Part shown: positions 16,113 to 23,524 of the stretch, in pieces | How positions within the stretch are numbered: the first letter of the stretch is position 1 | Layout of the letters: each line of letters opens with the position of its first letter | Origin: Deferribacteraceae bacterium UBA6793 | GTDB taxonomy: Bacteria; Chrysiogenota; Deferribacteres; Deferribacterales; Geovibrionaceae | Assembly (NCBI GenBank): GCA_002452405.1 | Contig: DKFP01000015.1 | Span: 96,500 to 121,311, forward strand | DNA length: 24,812 nucleotides | Reading direction: 5' to 3' | Program-made: the position numbers and the translations under genes | The notes under the pieces: model-generated | Seen by the model: only the letters and a program-made list of their open reading frames with translations | Told to the model about the DNA's origin: nothing | Database searches by the model: none

Positions 16113-17179
16113 CAAAGCCCTGATTCTCTGAGTCTTTCCGCCTGGTCAAAGGCTATCGTAGCCTCTATCATATCTTCCAGTTCACCGAGAAGAAATCTGT
16201 CGAGGTTGGCTGATTCCTTTATCCTGTGGTCTGTTACCCTGTTCTGAGGGAAGTTATAAGTTCTGATGCGTTCGCTTCTGTCGCCGGAACCCACCTGCAA
16301 CTTTCTGCTCGCCGCCTCTTCGGAGTTCTTTTTTTCAATCTCCGCCTCAAGGATGCGCGACTTCAGCAGCTTCATAGCTTTTTCACGGTTCTTTATCTGG
16401 CTTCTCTCGTCCTGACAGGTAACAACGATACCTGTTGGAATATGGGTCATGCGCACTGCCGAGTCTGTGGTGTTGATGTGCTGTCCGCCTGCGCCGCCCG
16501 CACGGTAAACATCCACGCGAAGGTCTTTCTGCTCAATCTGAACGTCAACGTCCTCCGCCTCAGGAAGTACCGCAACAGTACAGGCAGAGGTGTGGATACG
16601 ACCGCCCGATTCCGTTTCAGGCACGCGCTGAACCCTGTGTCCGCCTGCCTCAAATTTCAGCTTACTGTATGCGCCATAGCCCTTTATAAGCGCCACAACT
16701 TCTTTATATCCGCCAACGCCCGTTTCGTTGAAATCCACTATCTCAACTTTCCAGCCGTTAATCTCTGCATATCTGGAATACATTTTAAGAAGCACGGCAG
16801 CAAAAAGCGATGCCTCGTCTCCGCCCGTTCCTGCTCGTATTTCAAGGAAAATGTTTTTATGATCGTATGGGTCTTTTTTCAGCAGGAGTTTTTTAAGCTC
16901 ACCCTCCATGCGATCAAGTGTGTCCTTGTTCTCTGAAAGCTCCATCTCCGCAAGCTCGACAAGATCTTTGTCGTCCGATGAAGCGATGATGCTTTTTGCC
17001 TCTTCCAGAGAGTGCTTCACAGCCATATATTCGTCGTATTTCTCAACGACAGGGCGCATTTCTGCGTGATCTTTCGATATTTTCATGAAATGCTCCTGAT
17101 CCGATATCACTTCCGGATCGGTGAGCAGTTTCGTCATCTCTTCGTATTTGGTCTTAACTTCCTGCAGTTTGTCAAACAT
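16112..17179 (-). CDS. prfA: Peptide chain release factor 1
   Basis: RF1 reads UAA and UAG stop codons and triggers peptide release. It has 355 residues. The anticodon-like tripeptide PET is at 187-189 (PxT marks RF1; RF2 has SPF) and the GGQ loop is at 231-233 in GAGGQHINTTDSAVR. No frameshift site is present, as expected for RF1. It starts 7 bp after the DUF1385 stop and is translationally coupled to prmC. Confidence 0.97.
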   Translation of the reverse strand: MFDKLQEVKTKYEEMTKLLTDPEVISDQEHFMKISKDHAEMRPVVEKYDEYMAVKHSLEEAKSIIASSDDKDLVELAEMELSENKDTLDRMEGELKKLLLKKDPYDHKNIFLEIRAGTGGDEASLFAAVLLKMYSRYAEINGWKVEIVDFNETGVGGYKEVVALIKGYGAYSKLKFEAGGHRVQRVPETESGGRIHTSACTVAVLPEAEDVDVQIEQKDLRVDVYRAGGAGGQHINTTDSAVRMTHIPTGIVVTCQDERSQIKNREKAMKLLKSRILEAEIEKKNSEEAASRKLQVGSGDRSERIRTYNFPQNRVTDHRIKESANLDRFLLGELEDMIEATIAFDQAERLRESGL

Positions 17180-17186
17180 CTTTTCC

Positions 17187-18089
17187 TCAATCTACTATTG
17201 TAATTCCCTCTTCGGGTATATCCATGTCAAGCGATGCGCGGATGGAGATCAACGCCACTTCTAGCTGGCTGTCGTCCGGCTCCTGAGTGGTTATCTTCTG
17301 GAGCAGAAGCCCCGGCATTATCAGAAATCTTACGATCGGATTCTTATGAAACTTTCCGCTGAGTTTCAGTATCTCGTAGCTCACACCGGCTATGACAGGA
17401 ATAAACACCAGCCTTGCGCCCAGCTTTATAAAGAAGTTCGCATCGTTGGGAATAAGCGAAAAGGTCAGTATGCACACCAGCATCAATATAATAAGGAAGC
17501 TGGTTCCGCAGCGTGGGTGGAAACGGCTCATCTTTCTGGCGTTCTCAACGTTCAGCTCCAAACCCTCTTCATATGTGAAAATGGCTTTATGCTCAGCGCC
17601 GTGGTACTGGAAAACGCGCTTTATGTCTTTCAGAAACGATATGCCCCAGACGTACAGCACGAAAAATATCACGCGAATAACGCCGTCCACAGCATTGTAA
17701 AGCAGCGAGGAGGTATGCAGAGTCGGCATGATATGTTTCATAAGCTCCGTCACCTGCAAAGGCAGGTATATGAACAGCAGAAGACCCAGACCGATGCCCG
17801 TTACCATACTGAAAATGGTTGCAGACTTGCTCATGTGTTCCTCGCCCTCGCCTGTTGAATGGTATGCACTGAAATTCAGAGCGCGGATACCGAGGATAAG
17901 TGAGTCGTAAAGAGCTATCAGACCTCTGATAAGTGGTTTTTTGAATATTTTGCTTCTGTCCAGCTTAACGTCCTCTTTTTTAAGGACTATCTCGTTTTCA
18001 CTCTTGCGGACAGCTATTACGAATCTTTCGGGAGCGCGCATCATAACGCCCTCAATAACCGCCTGTCCGCCTATGTTTGGTTTTGCCAT
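17187..18089 (-). CDS. DUF1385 membrane protein (YqhQ-like)
   Basis: A 300-residue member of DUF1385 (PF07136), related to Bacillus YqhQ. Conserved blocks are GGQAVIEGVMMR at 7-18, YHGAEHK at 162-168, HPRCGT at 191-196 and EPDDSQLEVA at 270-279. Hydrophobic segments at about 92-112, 133-153, 197-214 and 223-240 indicate an inner-membrane protein. The conserved His/Glu/Cys residues suggest metal binding, but no reaction is established. Homologues are often next to rpmE and prfA, as here. Confidence 0.85.
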   Translation of the reverse strand: MAKPNIGGQAVIEGVMMRAPERFVIAVRKSENEIVLKKEDVKLDRSKIFKKPLIRGLIALYDSLILGIRALNFSAYHSTGEGEEHMSKSATIFSMVTGIGLGLLLFIYLPLQVTELMKHIMPTLHTSSLLYNAVDGVIRVIFFVLYVWGISFLKDIKRVFQYHGAEHKAIFTYEEGLELNVENARKMSRFHPRCGTSFLIILMLVCILTFSLIPNDANFFIKLGARLVFIPVIAGVSYEILKLSGKFHKNPIVRFLIMPGLLLQKITTQEPDDSQLEVALISIRASLDMDIPEEGITIVD

Positions 18090-18114
18090 TATTCACTTCC
18101 TTAAAAACTTATGA

Positions 18115-18206
18115 AATCGCTTCGAAAGAAACGTTCCGTCTTCGCGAGGGCAAAGCCCGGCGCGATCTCATTTTATCAGATTGCTTCGCTTTCGCTCGCA
18201 AAGACA
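18115..18206. repeat. REP-like palindromic intergenic repeat, copy 3 (with a half copy)
   Basis: A full unit (about 18115-18170) has ATCGCTTCG at one end and CGCGATCTC at the other, with CCGTCTTCGCGAGGGC in the centre and GGGCaaaGCCC as a small hairpin. A second, partial unit follows (18179-18206), with ATTGCTTCG...CTCGCAAAGAC, the left half of the family. The pair fills the gap between thyX and DUF1385. The remaining bases 18207-18278 show nothing recognisable. Confidence 0.7.
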
Positions 18207-18278
18207 AATGAACGCAATCATTTACAAAAGTAAGCGAATCAATCTGTTTATGGAATATAAGACTATAGAACAAAAACG

Positions 18279-19010
18279 CTAAAGAAAGTTTTTCTTATCT
18301 GTAAATTTTTCTCTGATTTCTTTCGCCTTTCCGCAGGTGAAGGTACCTTCGGGGCATTTTCCGCGGACGCATCCGGGACCGGCATCGCCGAAAACAGACG
18401 GTGCCTCTTTACGGCATATTCTGAGCATTTGAAATGACATCTCGCGTATCTCCCACTGAGCCCTTTCGCAGCAGCGGATAGAGAAATAATGCAGCAGTTC
18501 GCGTGCGTTCATGGTTATGATTATCTTCGTTTCACAGGCATTGGGCAGAACGTATCGTACATCCTCCGCTGGGATTCCCGCATCCAGCAGCACCTCGTAT
18601 GCCTTGCCGATGTCCTGCATCGCTTTTTCATACTGCGCAAGAAGTTCGGGATTGTCGGCTATGGTATGGGGTGTGATGTATTCGAACTGCGAACCGTGTT
18701 TAACGTAGCGCTGTGATTTCTGTGAAAAGCTGGCTATGCGGTGGCGCACAAGCTGATGAGTGAGAGCGCGGGATACACCTTCAACGCCGAATGTGAAGTT
18801 AAGGTGCTCCAATACTGAGTGGTGCCCCATGGACACTATTTTCTGAATGAAGTCCGACTGTTCTTTACTGCCTATCTTTTCAAGCAGCCCGCCGATGTCG
18901 GAATCTGAATAGCACAGTTTAGCGGCCAACGCGGAAACAAGCTCTCCGTCGGCTGTTTTAGCAATCAGCTTAACATTAAGCCCGTGTGCGCTGCCGCCGC
19001 TGTTTTCCAT
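18279..19010 (-). CDS. thyX: FAD-dependent thymidylate synthase ThyX
   Basis: ThyX methylates dUMP to dTMP using methylenetetrahydrofolate and FADH2, replacing ThyA. The 243-residue protein has the diagnostic RHRx7S motif at 89-99 (RHRIASFSQKS) and the conserved GHHSVLEH at 62-69. Its C-terminal tail holds several cysteines in the pattern GPGCVRGKCPEGTFTCG, which might bind a metal; I do not know its role. The ATG is 10 bp after the rpmE stop and has no obvious Shine-Dalgarno, so coupling to rpmE translation is likely. Confidence 0.95.
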   Translation of the reverse strand: MENSGGSAHGLNVKLIAKTADGELVSALAAKLCYSDSDIGGLLEKIGSKEQSDFIQKIVSMGHHSVLEHLNFTFGVEGVSRALTHQLVRHRIASFSQKSQRYVKHGSQFEYITPHTIADNPELLAQYEKAMQDIGKAYEVLLDAGIPAEDVRYVLPNACETKIIITMNARELLHYFSIRCCERAQWEIREMSFQMLRICRKEAPSVFGDAGPGCVRGKCPEGTFTCGKAKEIREKFTDKKNFL

Positions 19011-19020
19011 GCTTTTGAAA

Positions 19021-19230
19021 TTATTTTGCTTTGTTGTATTTCTTCATGAACTTCTCTACGCGACCGGCAGTGTCGATGAACTTCTGCTTGCCTGTAAAGA
19101 AGGGGTGGCATGAAGAGCAAATGGCTACGGTTGCTTTTTCAGGCGCTACAGTTGATGTAGCGGGGATTTCAGCGCCGCACGCACATTTGAAAACAACGTT
19201 GTTAACTTTAGGGTGGATATCTTTTTTCAT
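19021..19230 (-). CDS. rpmE: 50S ribosomal protein bL31
   Basis: A 69-residue ribosomal protein bL31 of the zinc-containing (C+) type. Cysteines C16, C18, C38 and C41 are all present, and the family block CHPFFTGKQKF is at 41-51. The Shine-Dalgarno AGAGG lies upstream of the ATG at 19230. It is the first gene of the minus-strand block and is transcribed divergently from the pilin gene. Confidence 0.97.
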   Translation of the reverse strand: MKKDIHPKVNNVVFKCACGAEIPATSTVAPEKATVAICSSCHPFFTGKQKFIDTAGRVEKFMKKYNKAK

Positions 19231-19270
19231 CTATATTACCTCTGGGATTATCTTTCACAATGGAACAAGG

Positions 19271-19299
19271 GTTATATCACAACCATTCGGGGGATTCAA
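19271..19299 (-). promoter_or_regulatory. Sigma-70-type promoter of rpmE-thyX
   Basis: On the minus strand, TTGAAT (19294-19299) is followed after 17 bp by TATAAC (19271-19276), about 40 bp upstream of the rpmE ATG. The form is nearly identical to the tyrS promoter. A second, weaker candidate lies further upstream (TTGCAC-N16-TATTTT). Confidence 0.6.
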
Positions 19300-19385
19300 C
19301 ATAAAAATAGACCATAGCCGCAAAGGTGCAAGACAAATATATTTTCATAATCGTGTGAATATATTATGTATAGCTCTTTTACATG

Positions 19386-19413
19386 TTGATTTTGATATGA
19401 TTTGTAGTATGAT
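19386..19413 (+). promoter_or_regulatory. Probable promoter of the pilin-like gene
   Basis: TTGATT (19386-19391) is followed after 16 bp by TATGAT (19408-19413), giving a start near 19420 and a leader of about 29 nt. A perfect Shine-Dalgarno AGGAGG follows at 19437-19444. No sigma-54 GG/GC pair is visible, although many type IV pilin genes use one. Confidence 0.5.
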
Positions 19414-19448
19414 TTGTTATTGGACAATTTTACAACAGGAGGAGTTAT

Positions 19449-20024
19449 ATGAACAACAGCAAAGGTTTTACTCTGGTAGAACTTGCTATAGTGCTTATGA
19501 TTATCGGTGTTATTCTTGGCGGCGTAATCAAAGGTACTGAACTTGTTAAAAACGCGAAAATTAAAAGACTTTACAGAGACTACCAGAACGTTCAGACAGC
19601 TATGCTTGCATATCTTGACAGAACAGGCGCATACCCGGGCGATACCACGACAGCCGGTGTTGTTGACGATAACCTTATATCTGATAATCCAACCTTCTGG
19701 TCTGCATTAAGAGCAGCAAATCTTTATGATACAAGCGGTACAGGAAACCCTGCCCACGTATTCGGTGGTACTATGCAAGTTTCAAGCGGTATACTCGGTT
19801 TCACTGGCAACGTACTCTGCTTTGAAAATATTGAAAGTGAAAACTCTACAACTGGTGCTGCTGTTTCTATTGATAAACTTTTTGATGACGGAGACGCAAC
19901 TAAAGGTAATATCAGAGCAGTAACAGATGCTGCCACTATCCCCACCAGTACAGCAGCTCCCACTGGAGACTATGCATCATTAGTAACAAACAAACTCGCT
20001 TGGGTTTGCATCAGCCTCGACTGA
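19449..20024 (+). CDS. Type IV pilin / pseudopilin-like protein
   Basis: A 191-residue prepilin with a class III-type N-terminus. The short leader MNNSKG is followed by the PilD cleavage site between G6 and F7, then F-T-L-V-E with the required glutamate at mature position 5 (E11) and a hydrophobic helix to about residue 27. The C-terminal globular part has two cysteines, C124 and C187, that could close the disulfide-bounded D-region typical of pilins. It is a single-gene unit with its own promoter and a strong terminator, and no assembly ATPase or secretin is close by. The peptidase gene at 6025-6807 could process it. It might be a major pilin, a minor pilin or a general-secretion-type pseudopilin; the sequence alone does not decide. 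Confidence 0.88.
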   Translation: MNNSKGFTLVELAIVLMIIGVILGGVIKGTELVKNAKIKRLYRDYQNVQTAMLAYLDRTGAYPGDTTTAGVVDDNLISDNPTFWSALRAANLYDTSGTGNPAHVFGGTMQVSSGILGFTGNVLCFENIESENSTTGAAVSIDKLFDDGDATKGNIRAVTDAATIPTSTAAPTGDYASLVTNKLAWVCISLD

Positions 20025-20050
20025 TAACACCATATAACAATACCATACAT

Positions 20051-20081
20051 AAAGCGGCTCACCTCGAGCCGCTTTTTTTTT
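20051..20081 (+). terminator. Strong intrinsic terminator of the pilin-like gene
   Basis: A perfect 10-bp stem AAAGCGGCTC/GAGCCGCTTT (20051-20060 and 20066-20075, 5-nt loop) runs directly into a T tract ending at 20081. Confidence 0.92.
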
Positions 20082-20123
20082 GCTCTAACTCTCTTTAATC
20101 TAAAAGATGGAGCAAAACAGAAA

Positions 20124-20202
20124 CAGCTTCACCCTTGCAGGGTTCGCTGAGACGAACTTTCTATTCGTCTTCGCGAGGGCTCATGCCCGAAGCGATCTCA
20201 TC
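20124..20202. repeat. REP-like palindromic intergenic repeat, copy 4
   Basis: This copy contains CCCttgcaGGG, GAGACGAA...TTCGTCTTCGCGAG and GGGC...GCCCGAAGCGATCTC. It has the same order of blocks as the reverse complement of the 77-160 copy, and the same right half as the 18115 copy. It lies just beyond the pilin terminator. Confidence 0.7.
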
Positions 20203-20253
20203 TTAGTTCGATTTTGTACTCCCGCTCTAAAGTTTCATTAATGAATGCGTTTA

Positions 20254-20450
20254 TCACTCCACTACCCTGCCGTCGTGTTCATTTTCGAAATTGATGTTAA
20301 TGGTAGTTATTAATACTGTGGATATTTTTCGACCACCGCAGCAGAATAGTTCACTAAATGAATACCGACTATAACATCACAATCAATAAAACATTAAATT
20401 CTTCAATTATTTTTAACAACTTAGCGATAACCCGCTCTGCAAAAGGGTTT
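20254..20450 (-). pseudogene. Possible remnant of a decayed gene (unidentified)
   Basis: On the minus strand, protein-like stretches are read in successive frames: ERVIAKLLKIIEEFNVLLI (ending about 20388), then DVIVGIHLVNYSAAVVEKY (about 20370-20312), then INFENEHDGRVVE ending at a TGA at 20254-20256. The frames change between the stretches, as expected for a gene with two frameshifts. I do not recognise the parent family. The alternative is chance, because AT-rich DNA often gives short open frames, so confidence is low. Confidence 0.22.
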
Positions 20451-20493
20451 CCAAAAAAATAAAAATAAGTGGTCAAAAAATAAACAAATTCTG

Positions 20494-20521
20494 TTAAGTT
20501 TCTTTCAGTTCCTGACGATAC
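20494..20521 (+). promoter_or_regulatory. Sigma-28 (FliA)-like promoter, first flagellin
   Basis: TTAAGTTT (20494-20501) and GACGATAC (20514-20521) are separated by 12 bp. This resembles the flagellar sigma-28 consensus TAAAGTTT-N11-GCCGATAA. The same arrangement with identical spacing and identical -10 lies upstream of the second flagellin. Transcription should start near 20528, giving a leader of about 250 nt. Confidence 0.6.
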
Positions 20522-20527
20522 TAATAC

Positions 20528-20602
20528 CACAACAATAGAATATGAAAAGGTACTGAAGCAATCAGACCGATGACTGTATGACATACAGCGTCGGTCTTTT
20601 TT
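20528..20602 (+). ncRNA. Candidate terminated leader RNA upstream of first flagellin
   Basis: The predicted sigma-28 transcript runs through a 32-nt hairpin at 20565-20596: 8 bp, a bulged A, then 6 bp around a 3-nt loop. It is followed at once by six T (20597-20602), which is the form of an intrinsic terminator. The flagellin ATG is still 175 nt away. The same element, also 32 nt with the same bulged A and T6, occurs at 23361-23398. Four bases differ in the hairpin: two stem changes keep pairing (A-U to G-U, U-G to U-A) and two lie in or at the apical loop. It could be an attenuator in the flagellin leader, or a separate flagellar small RNA of about 75 nt with read-through into flagellin. No known riboswitch class was recognised. 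Confidence 0.5.
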
Positions 20603-20736
20603 GTTTTCTGTCCCCGATGGAGGTGCATCCTTTTTTAAAGGCACTCTGAAGACGTAAGCTAAAACCTACAATCTGGAATTAGAGCATATTGTATTGCTCT
20701 GTGACAACATTACGTTTGCCATTAATCTTATATCCA

Positions 20737-20771
20737 CCGGCATGGAAGCCGGGGAAATATTACATGGAGGT
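20737..20771 (+). promoter_or_regulatory. CsrA-like binding sites in first flagellin leader
   Basis: A 5-bp hairpin CCGGC/GCCGG (20737-20741 and 20748-20752) shows ATGGAA in its loop, and ACATGGAGGT (20762-20771) overlaps the Shine-Dalgarno of the flagellin ATG at 20778. The second matches the CsrA consensus ACAnGGAnGT. Paired sites, one in a hairpin loop and one on the Shine-Dalgarno, are the arrangement known from the Bacillus hag leader controlled by CsrA and FliW. Further upstream, a 6-bp hairpin AGAGCA/TGCTCT (20681-20700) and the block TTGCCATTAA (20717-20726) are also shared with the second flagellin leader. Confidence 0.55.
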
Positions 20772-20777
20772 AATATC

Positions 20778-23159
20778 ATGGCACTCACAGTTTACACAAA
20801 CGTGAACTCTCTTGTTGCGCAAAATTATGTCAACCAGACAAGCGGCAACATATCCAAAAACCTGGAGAGACTCTCTTCAGGTCTCAGAATAAACAGCGCA
20901 GCCGATGACGCTTCCGGTCTCGCTATATCTGAGAAACTGCGCGGACAGATTTCCGGTCTCAAAAGGGCATCCATGAACGCCCAGGACGGTATATCAATGC
21001 TTCAGACTGCTGAAGGCGGTCTCTCTACCATTCAGGAAATGACTCAGAGAATGAGAGAGCTTGCTGTTCAGGCATCCAACGGTGTTTATACATCAAACGA
21101 CCGTGCAGAAATACAGAAAGAGGTTGATCAGCTCAAAGAAGAGATCGACCGCGTTGCTTCTTCAACAGAGTTCAACACCAAAAAACTCCTTAACGGTGAT
21201 GCAACAGCTCTTTCTTCAACCGACAAACCCGCGGCTATAGAAGTTTCTGTTACAGGCAAAGTCGCTGAAGGTAACTACAACCTTAACGTTGACGTTACCG
21301 CAGGTAAAAACGCTGTTTATAAAACAGACGTTATGACCCTGAACACCGACTCTGTCGGCGGAGAAATCACAACTGCGGGCGGAACCAAAAACGACACTAA
21401 CGTTTCATCCGTAACTGACATCAAAACAGTTGCAACTTCCGGCACCAGCTATTACACAGCCACTATCGGCGACACTTCTGTTGAAAACGCTTCAGCATCC
21501 GTTACAGCTACTTTCCAGCAGACAGGTTCATCATTCTCCGTTACATCCGCAGGGATGGGAACCGGCGGAGCTACATATGCTGATTCAGGCTACCTTGAGG
21601 TCAAATTTGACGGAGACGTCACTTCTGCTTCATCTTCCGTAAACGTTTCCGCAAGATTCGTAAACGCTAAAACAGGTAAAGTCGGCGAATGGACAACCAT
21701 GTCCGGCGTTACAGTTTCAAACGGAACAGTGACCTTCGATGAAGCCACAATTGCGGGCGGACCTACTATTGACGCTGAAGTAACCATCGGCGTTGCAGGC
21801 AAAATCCAGTCCGGCGATAAGATACTGATGAGCGTTTCAGGTCAGTCTACAATCGATGGCGCAGCAAGTTCAGGCGGCGGTACTATCAAGATTTCAGGCG
21901 GACCTTCCGGACAGGCAGGACCTACTATCCAGTATACTGACGATGAATCACTTACAAAAGCTGACAACGGCGACGACGTTATCGACTATAACAACGTAAC
22001 CGTTTACTACGCTTCCATGGATTCCGCCACAGGTAACCTTGATGTAGGTTCCATGACTATGAACTTCAAAGAGGCAAGCAACGAGGCGACAACAGCCAAA
22101 GGTGAAACCTCAACAGGTTCATTTGACCTTGAAGTCAGAGGCGGCGGAGAAGTTGCTACATCAGCCACAAAGCTGAAAGATATCGCTCTGTTCACAACAG
22201 ACGACGGACGCAACATCTTTGAACAGACCCAGCAGCTGACAATATTCGGTAACGGCTCTTCACAGACAATCTTCCTTGAAGGCGACGATACTCTGTCTGA
22301 GTTTGAAACAAAAATGACAGACGCAATCAAATCCCTCGGCATGGGAGCAACAAGCGAAGTGAGCGACTCCGTTTCCGAAGTTAACAACAACCTTGTAAAC
22401 TATGTAGCTACAGAGAAAAAGAACTCTAATGAAGCTGTTGAAGGTACTTTCGTCATCCAGACTGCAAAACTGGGCGAAGACAGCCAGCTGTCCTTCGTTG
22501 GCGATGAAAACCTCATCAACGCTCTCTCTCTGGTACAGATACAGGATGCTGAAAACAGCGAACTGACTGTCACAGTTACAGATGCGCACACAGGCAAAAC
22601 TGTTGGTTCCGATAAAGTTAACGACTATACACTGAAAAACGTTATCGAAGGTGTAAACGTTAAGATAGACAGCGCAGTCGGTCTTGATATCTCTTGGGAC
22701 GACACAGAGAAAAAGATGACTTTTGATTCTTCTACATCAGAAGACATCAAACTTCACCTTGTTGACAACTCAACAGAACTTCAGATCGGTGCTAACCAGG
22801 GTCAGACCATTACAACAAACATCGCTCAGGCAGATACCAAGGCTCTTGGTCTTGACGATGTTCTGATGGTTGATCAGGAAAGCGCTCAGAAATCTATCAC
22901 AGCGATCGACAATGCGCTTAACAAAATATCCAGTGCAAGAGCGACTATCGGTGCTCAGATCAACAGACTTGAGTACACCATTACAGGTCTTGACACTACA
23001 AGAGAAAACCTGACAGCTTCCGAATCCAGAATCCGTGACCTTGACATGGCTTCTGAAATGTCAGACTTCACTAAAAACCAGATACTCAGCCAGGCTGGCG
23101 TTGCAATGATTTCTCAGGCAAACTCCCAGTCTCAGCTGGCTCTTCAGCTTCTCGGCTAA
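20778..23159 (+). CDS. Flagellin, large central domain (first copy)
   Basis: This is the structural protein of the flagellar filament, exported by the flagellar type III system. It has 793 residues from the ATG at 20778, which has GGAGG seven bases upstream and gives the flagellin opening MALTVYTNVNSL. The N-terminal D0/D1 region (about 1-145) includes NLERLSSGLRINSAADDASG and RMRELAVQ at 91-98, the region corresponding to the TLR5-recognised helix. The C-terminal D1/D0 region (about 700-793) ends QLALQLLG. Between them is about 550 residues of Ser/Thr/Gly-rich sequence without cysteine, far larger than usual and likely to form outer filament domains. No signal peptide is present, as expected. 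A second flagellin follows in tandem. Confidence 0.96.
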   Translation: MALTVYTNVNSLVAQNYVNQTSGNISKNLERLSSGLRINSAADDASGLAISEKLRGQISGLKRASMNAQDGISMLQTAEGGLSTIQEMTQRMRELAVQASNGVYTSNDRAEIQKEVDQLKEEIDRVASSTEFNTKKLLNGDATALSSTDKPAAIEVSVTGKVAEGNYNLNVDVTAGKNAVYKTDVMTLNTDSVGGEITTAGGTKNDTNVSSVTDIKTVATSGTSYYTATIGDTSVENASASVTATFQQTGSSFSVTSAGMGTGGATYADSGYLEVKFDGDVTSASSSVNVSARFVNAKTGKVGEWTTMSGVTVSNGTVTFDEATIAGGPTIDAEVTIGVAGKIQSGDKILMSVSGQSTIDGAASSGGGTIKISGGPSGQAGPTIQYTDDESLTKADNGDDVIDYNNVTVYYASMDSATGNLDVGSMTMNFKEASNEATTAKGETSTGSFDLEVRGGGEVATSATKLKDIALFTTDDGRNIFEQTQQLTIFGNGSSQTIFLEGDDTLSEFETKMTDAIKSLGMGATSEVSDSVSEVNNNLVNYVATEKKNSNEAVEGTFVIQTAKLGEDSQLSFVGDENLINALSLVQIQDAENSELTVTVTDAHTGKTVGSDKVNDYTLKNVIEGVNVKIDSAVGLDISWDDTEKKMTFDSSTSEDIKLHLVDNSTELQIGANQGQTITTNIAQADTKALGLDDVLMVDQESAQKSITAIDNALNKISSARATIGAQINRLEYTITGLDTTRENLTASESRIRDLDMASEMSDFTKNQILSQAGVAMISQANSQSQLALQLLG

Positions 23160-23175
23160 GAGACTTTATAAAATT

Positions 23176-23203
23176 AAGAGCGGGTCAAAAGACCCGCTCT
23201 TTC
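23176..23203 (+). terminator. Intrinsic terminator of the first flagellin gene
   Basis: A perfect 11-bp stem AAGAGCGGGTC/GACCCGCTCTT (23176-23186 and 23191-23201) has an AAAA loop and a short, interrupted T tract, 16 bp after the stop codon. Confidence 0.85.
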
Positions 23204-23220
23204 CCTTTCTAAAATTTTTT

Positions 23221-23249
23221 ACCTTATCTATTATATTGGTAGATAAGGT
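23221..23249. repeat. 10-bp inverted repeat between flagellin genes
   Basis: ACCTTATCTA (23221-23230) and TAGATAAGGT (23240-23249) form a perfect 10-bp inverted repeat with a 9-nt spacer. It is 39 bp upstream of the -35 element of the second flagellin. There is no T-run on the 3' side of either strand, so it is not a usual terminator. It could be a protein-binding operator. I see no counterpart upstream of the first flagellin. Confidence 0.5.
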
Positions 23250-23287
23250 TATTCGTGTTTGTCTGAATATTTTTCAAAAAATTCCTT

Positions 23288-23315
23288 TAAAGTTTCATTT
23301 CGGGCGTGACGATAC
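23288..23315 (+). promoter_or_regulatory. Sigma-28 (FliA)-like promoter, second flagellin
   Basis: TAAAGTTT (23288-23295) matches the sigma-28 -35 consensus at all eight bases. It is followed after 12 bp by GACGATAC (23308-23315), six of eight bases of the -10 consensus. Transcription should start near 23322. Confidence 0.7.
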
Positions 23316-23321
23316 TAATAC

Positions 23322-23398
23322 CACAACAGAAGAATATGAAAAAAGGTACTGAAACACTCAGGCCGATGACTGTAGGAAATACAGCATCGGTCTTTTTT
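23322..23398 (+). ncRNA. Candidate terminated leader RNA upstream of second flagellin
   Basis: The hairpin at 23361-23392 has 13 bp with a bulged A at its ninth base and the loop GGAAA, followed by T6 (23393-23398). It is the paralogue of the element at 20528-20602. Upstream, the blocks CTAATACCACAACA, GAATATGAAAA and GGTACTGAA are also shared. The flagellin ATG lies 168 nt further on. The apical loop here carries a GGA, which the first copy does not. Confidence 0.5.
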
Positions 23399-23524
23399 GT
23401 TTTAAGGTTCCTTACGGAGTGCAAAACTTTAAAAAGGTAAAGAAAGAAACAACAGTCAATAACAGGCTATAGAGCGGTTTGCTCTGAAACGACACAGTTT
23501 AATACGACTTGCCATTAAAACAAC

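Noticed and set aside
20228..20239. Second TAAAGTTT box upstream of the first flagellin
   Set aside because: It matches the sigma-28 -35 and shares TAAAGTTTCATT with the second flagellin promoter, but no GACGATA/GCCGATAA-like -10 follows at 11-13 bp, so it is not called a promoter.
20542..20556. Leader peptide M-K-R-Y in the first flagellin leader
   Set aside because: No Shine-Dalgarno. In the second leader the corresponding ATG (23336) is followed by two more A bases, which change the frame and give a different, longer frame, so no peptide is conserved.
20369..20644. Minus-strand frame of 91 codons opposite the flagellin leader
   Set aside because: Most of it is antisense to the conserved sigma-28 promoter and hairpin, and the start has no ribosome binding site. 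Only its distal end is considered, as part of the possible gene remnant.
20694..20777. N-terminal extension of the first flagellin from ATG 20694
   Set aside because: Flagellins begin at MALTV or similar; the extension would translate the conserved leader hairpins. The second flagellin starts at the equivalent ATG with the same GGAGG.
22007..22589. Minus-strand frames opposite the flagellin gene
   Set aside because: They are shadows of the flagellin reading frame with no start signals or recognisable domains.
23362..23369. GCCGATGA inside the second leader hairpin as a sigma-28 -10 element
   Set aside because: It resembles GCCGATAA, but no TAAA-like -35 lies 15-16 bp upstream and the first leader has ACCGATGA. 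The element at 23288-23315 is a better promoter and the bases are explained by the stem.
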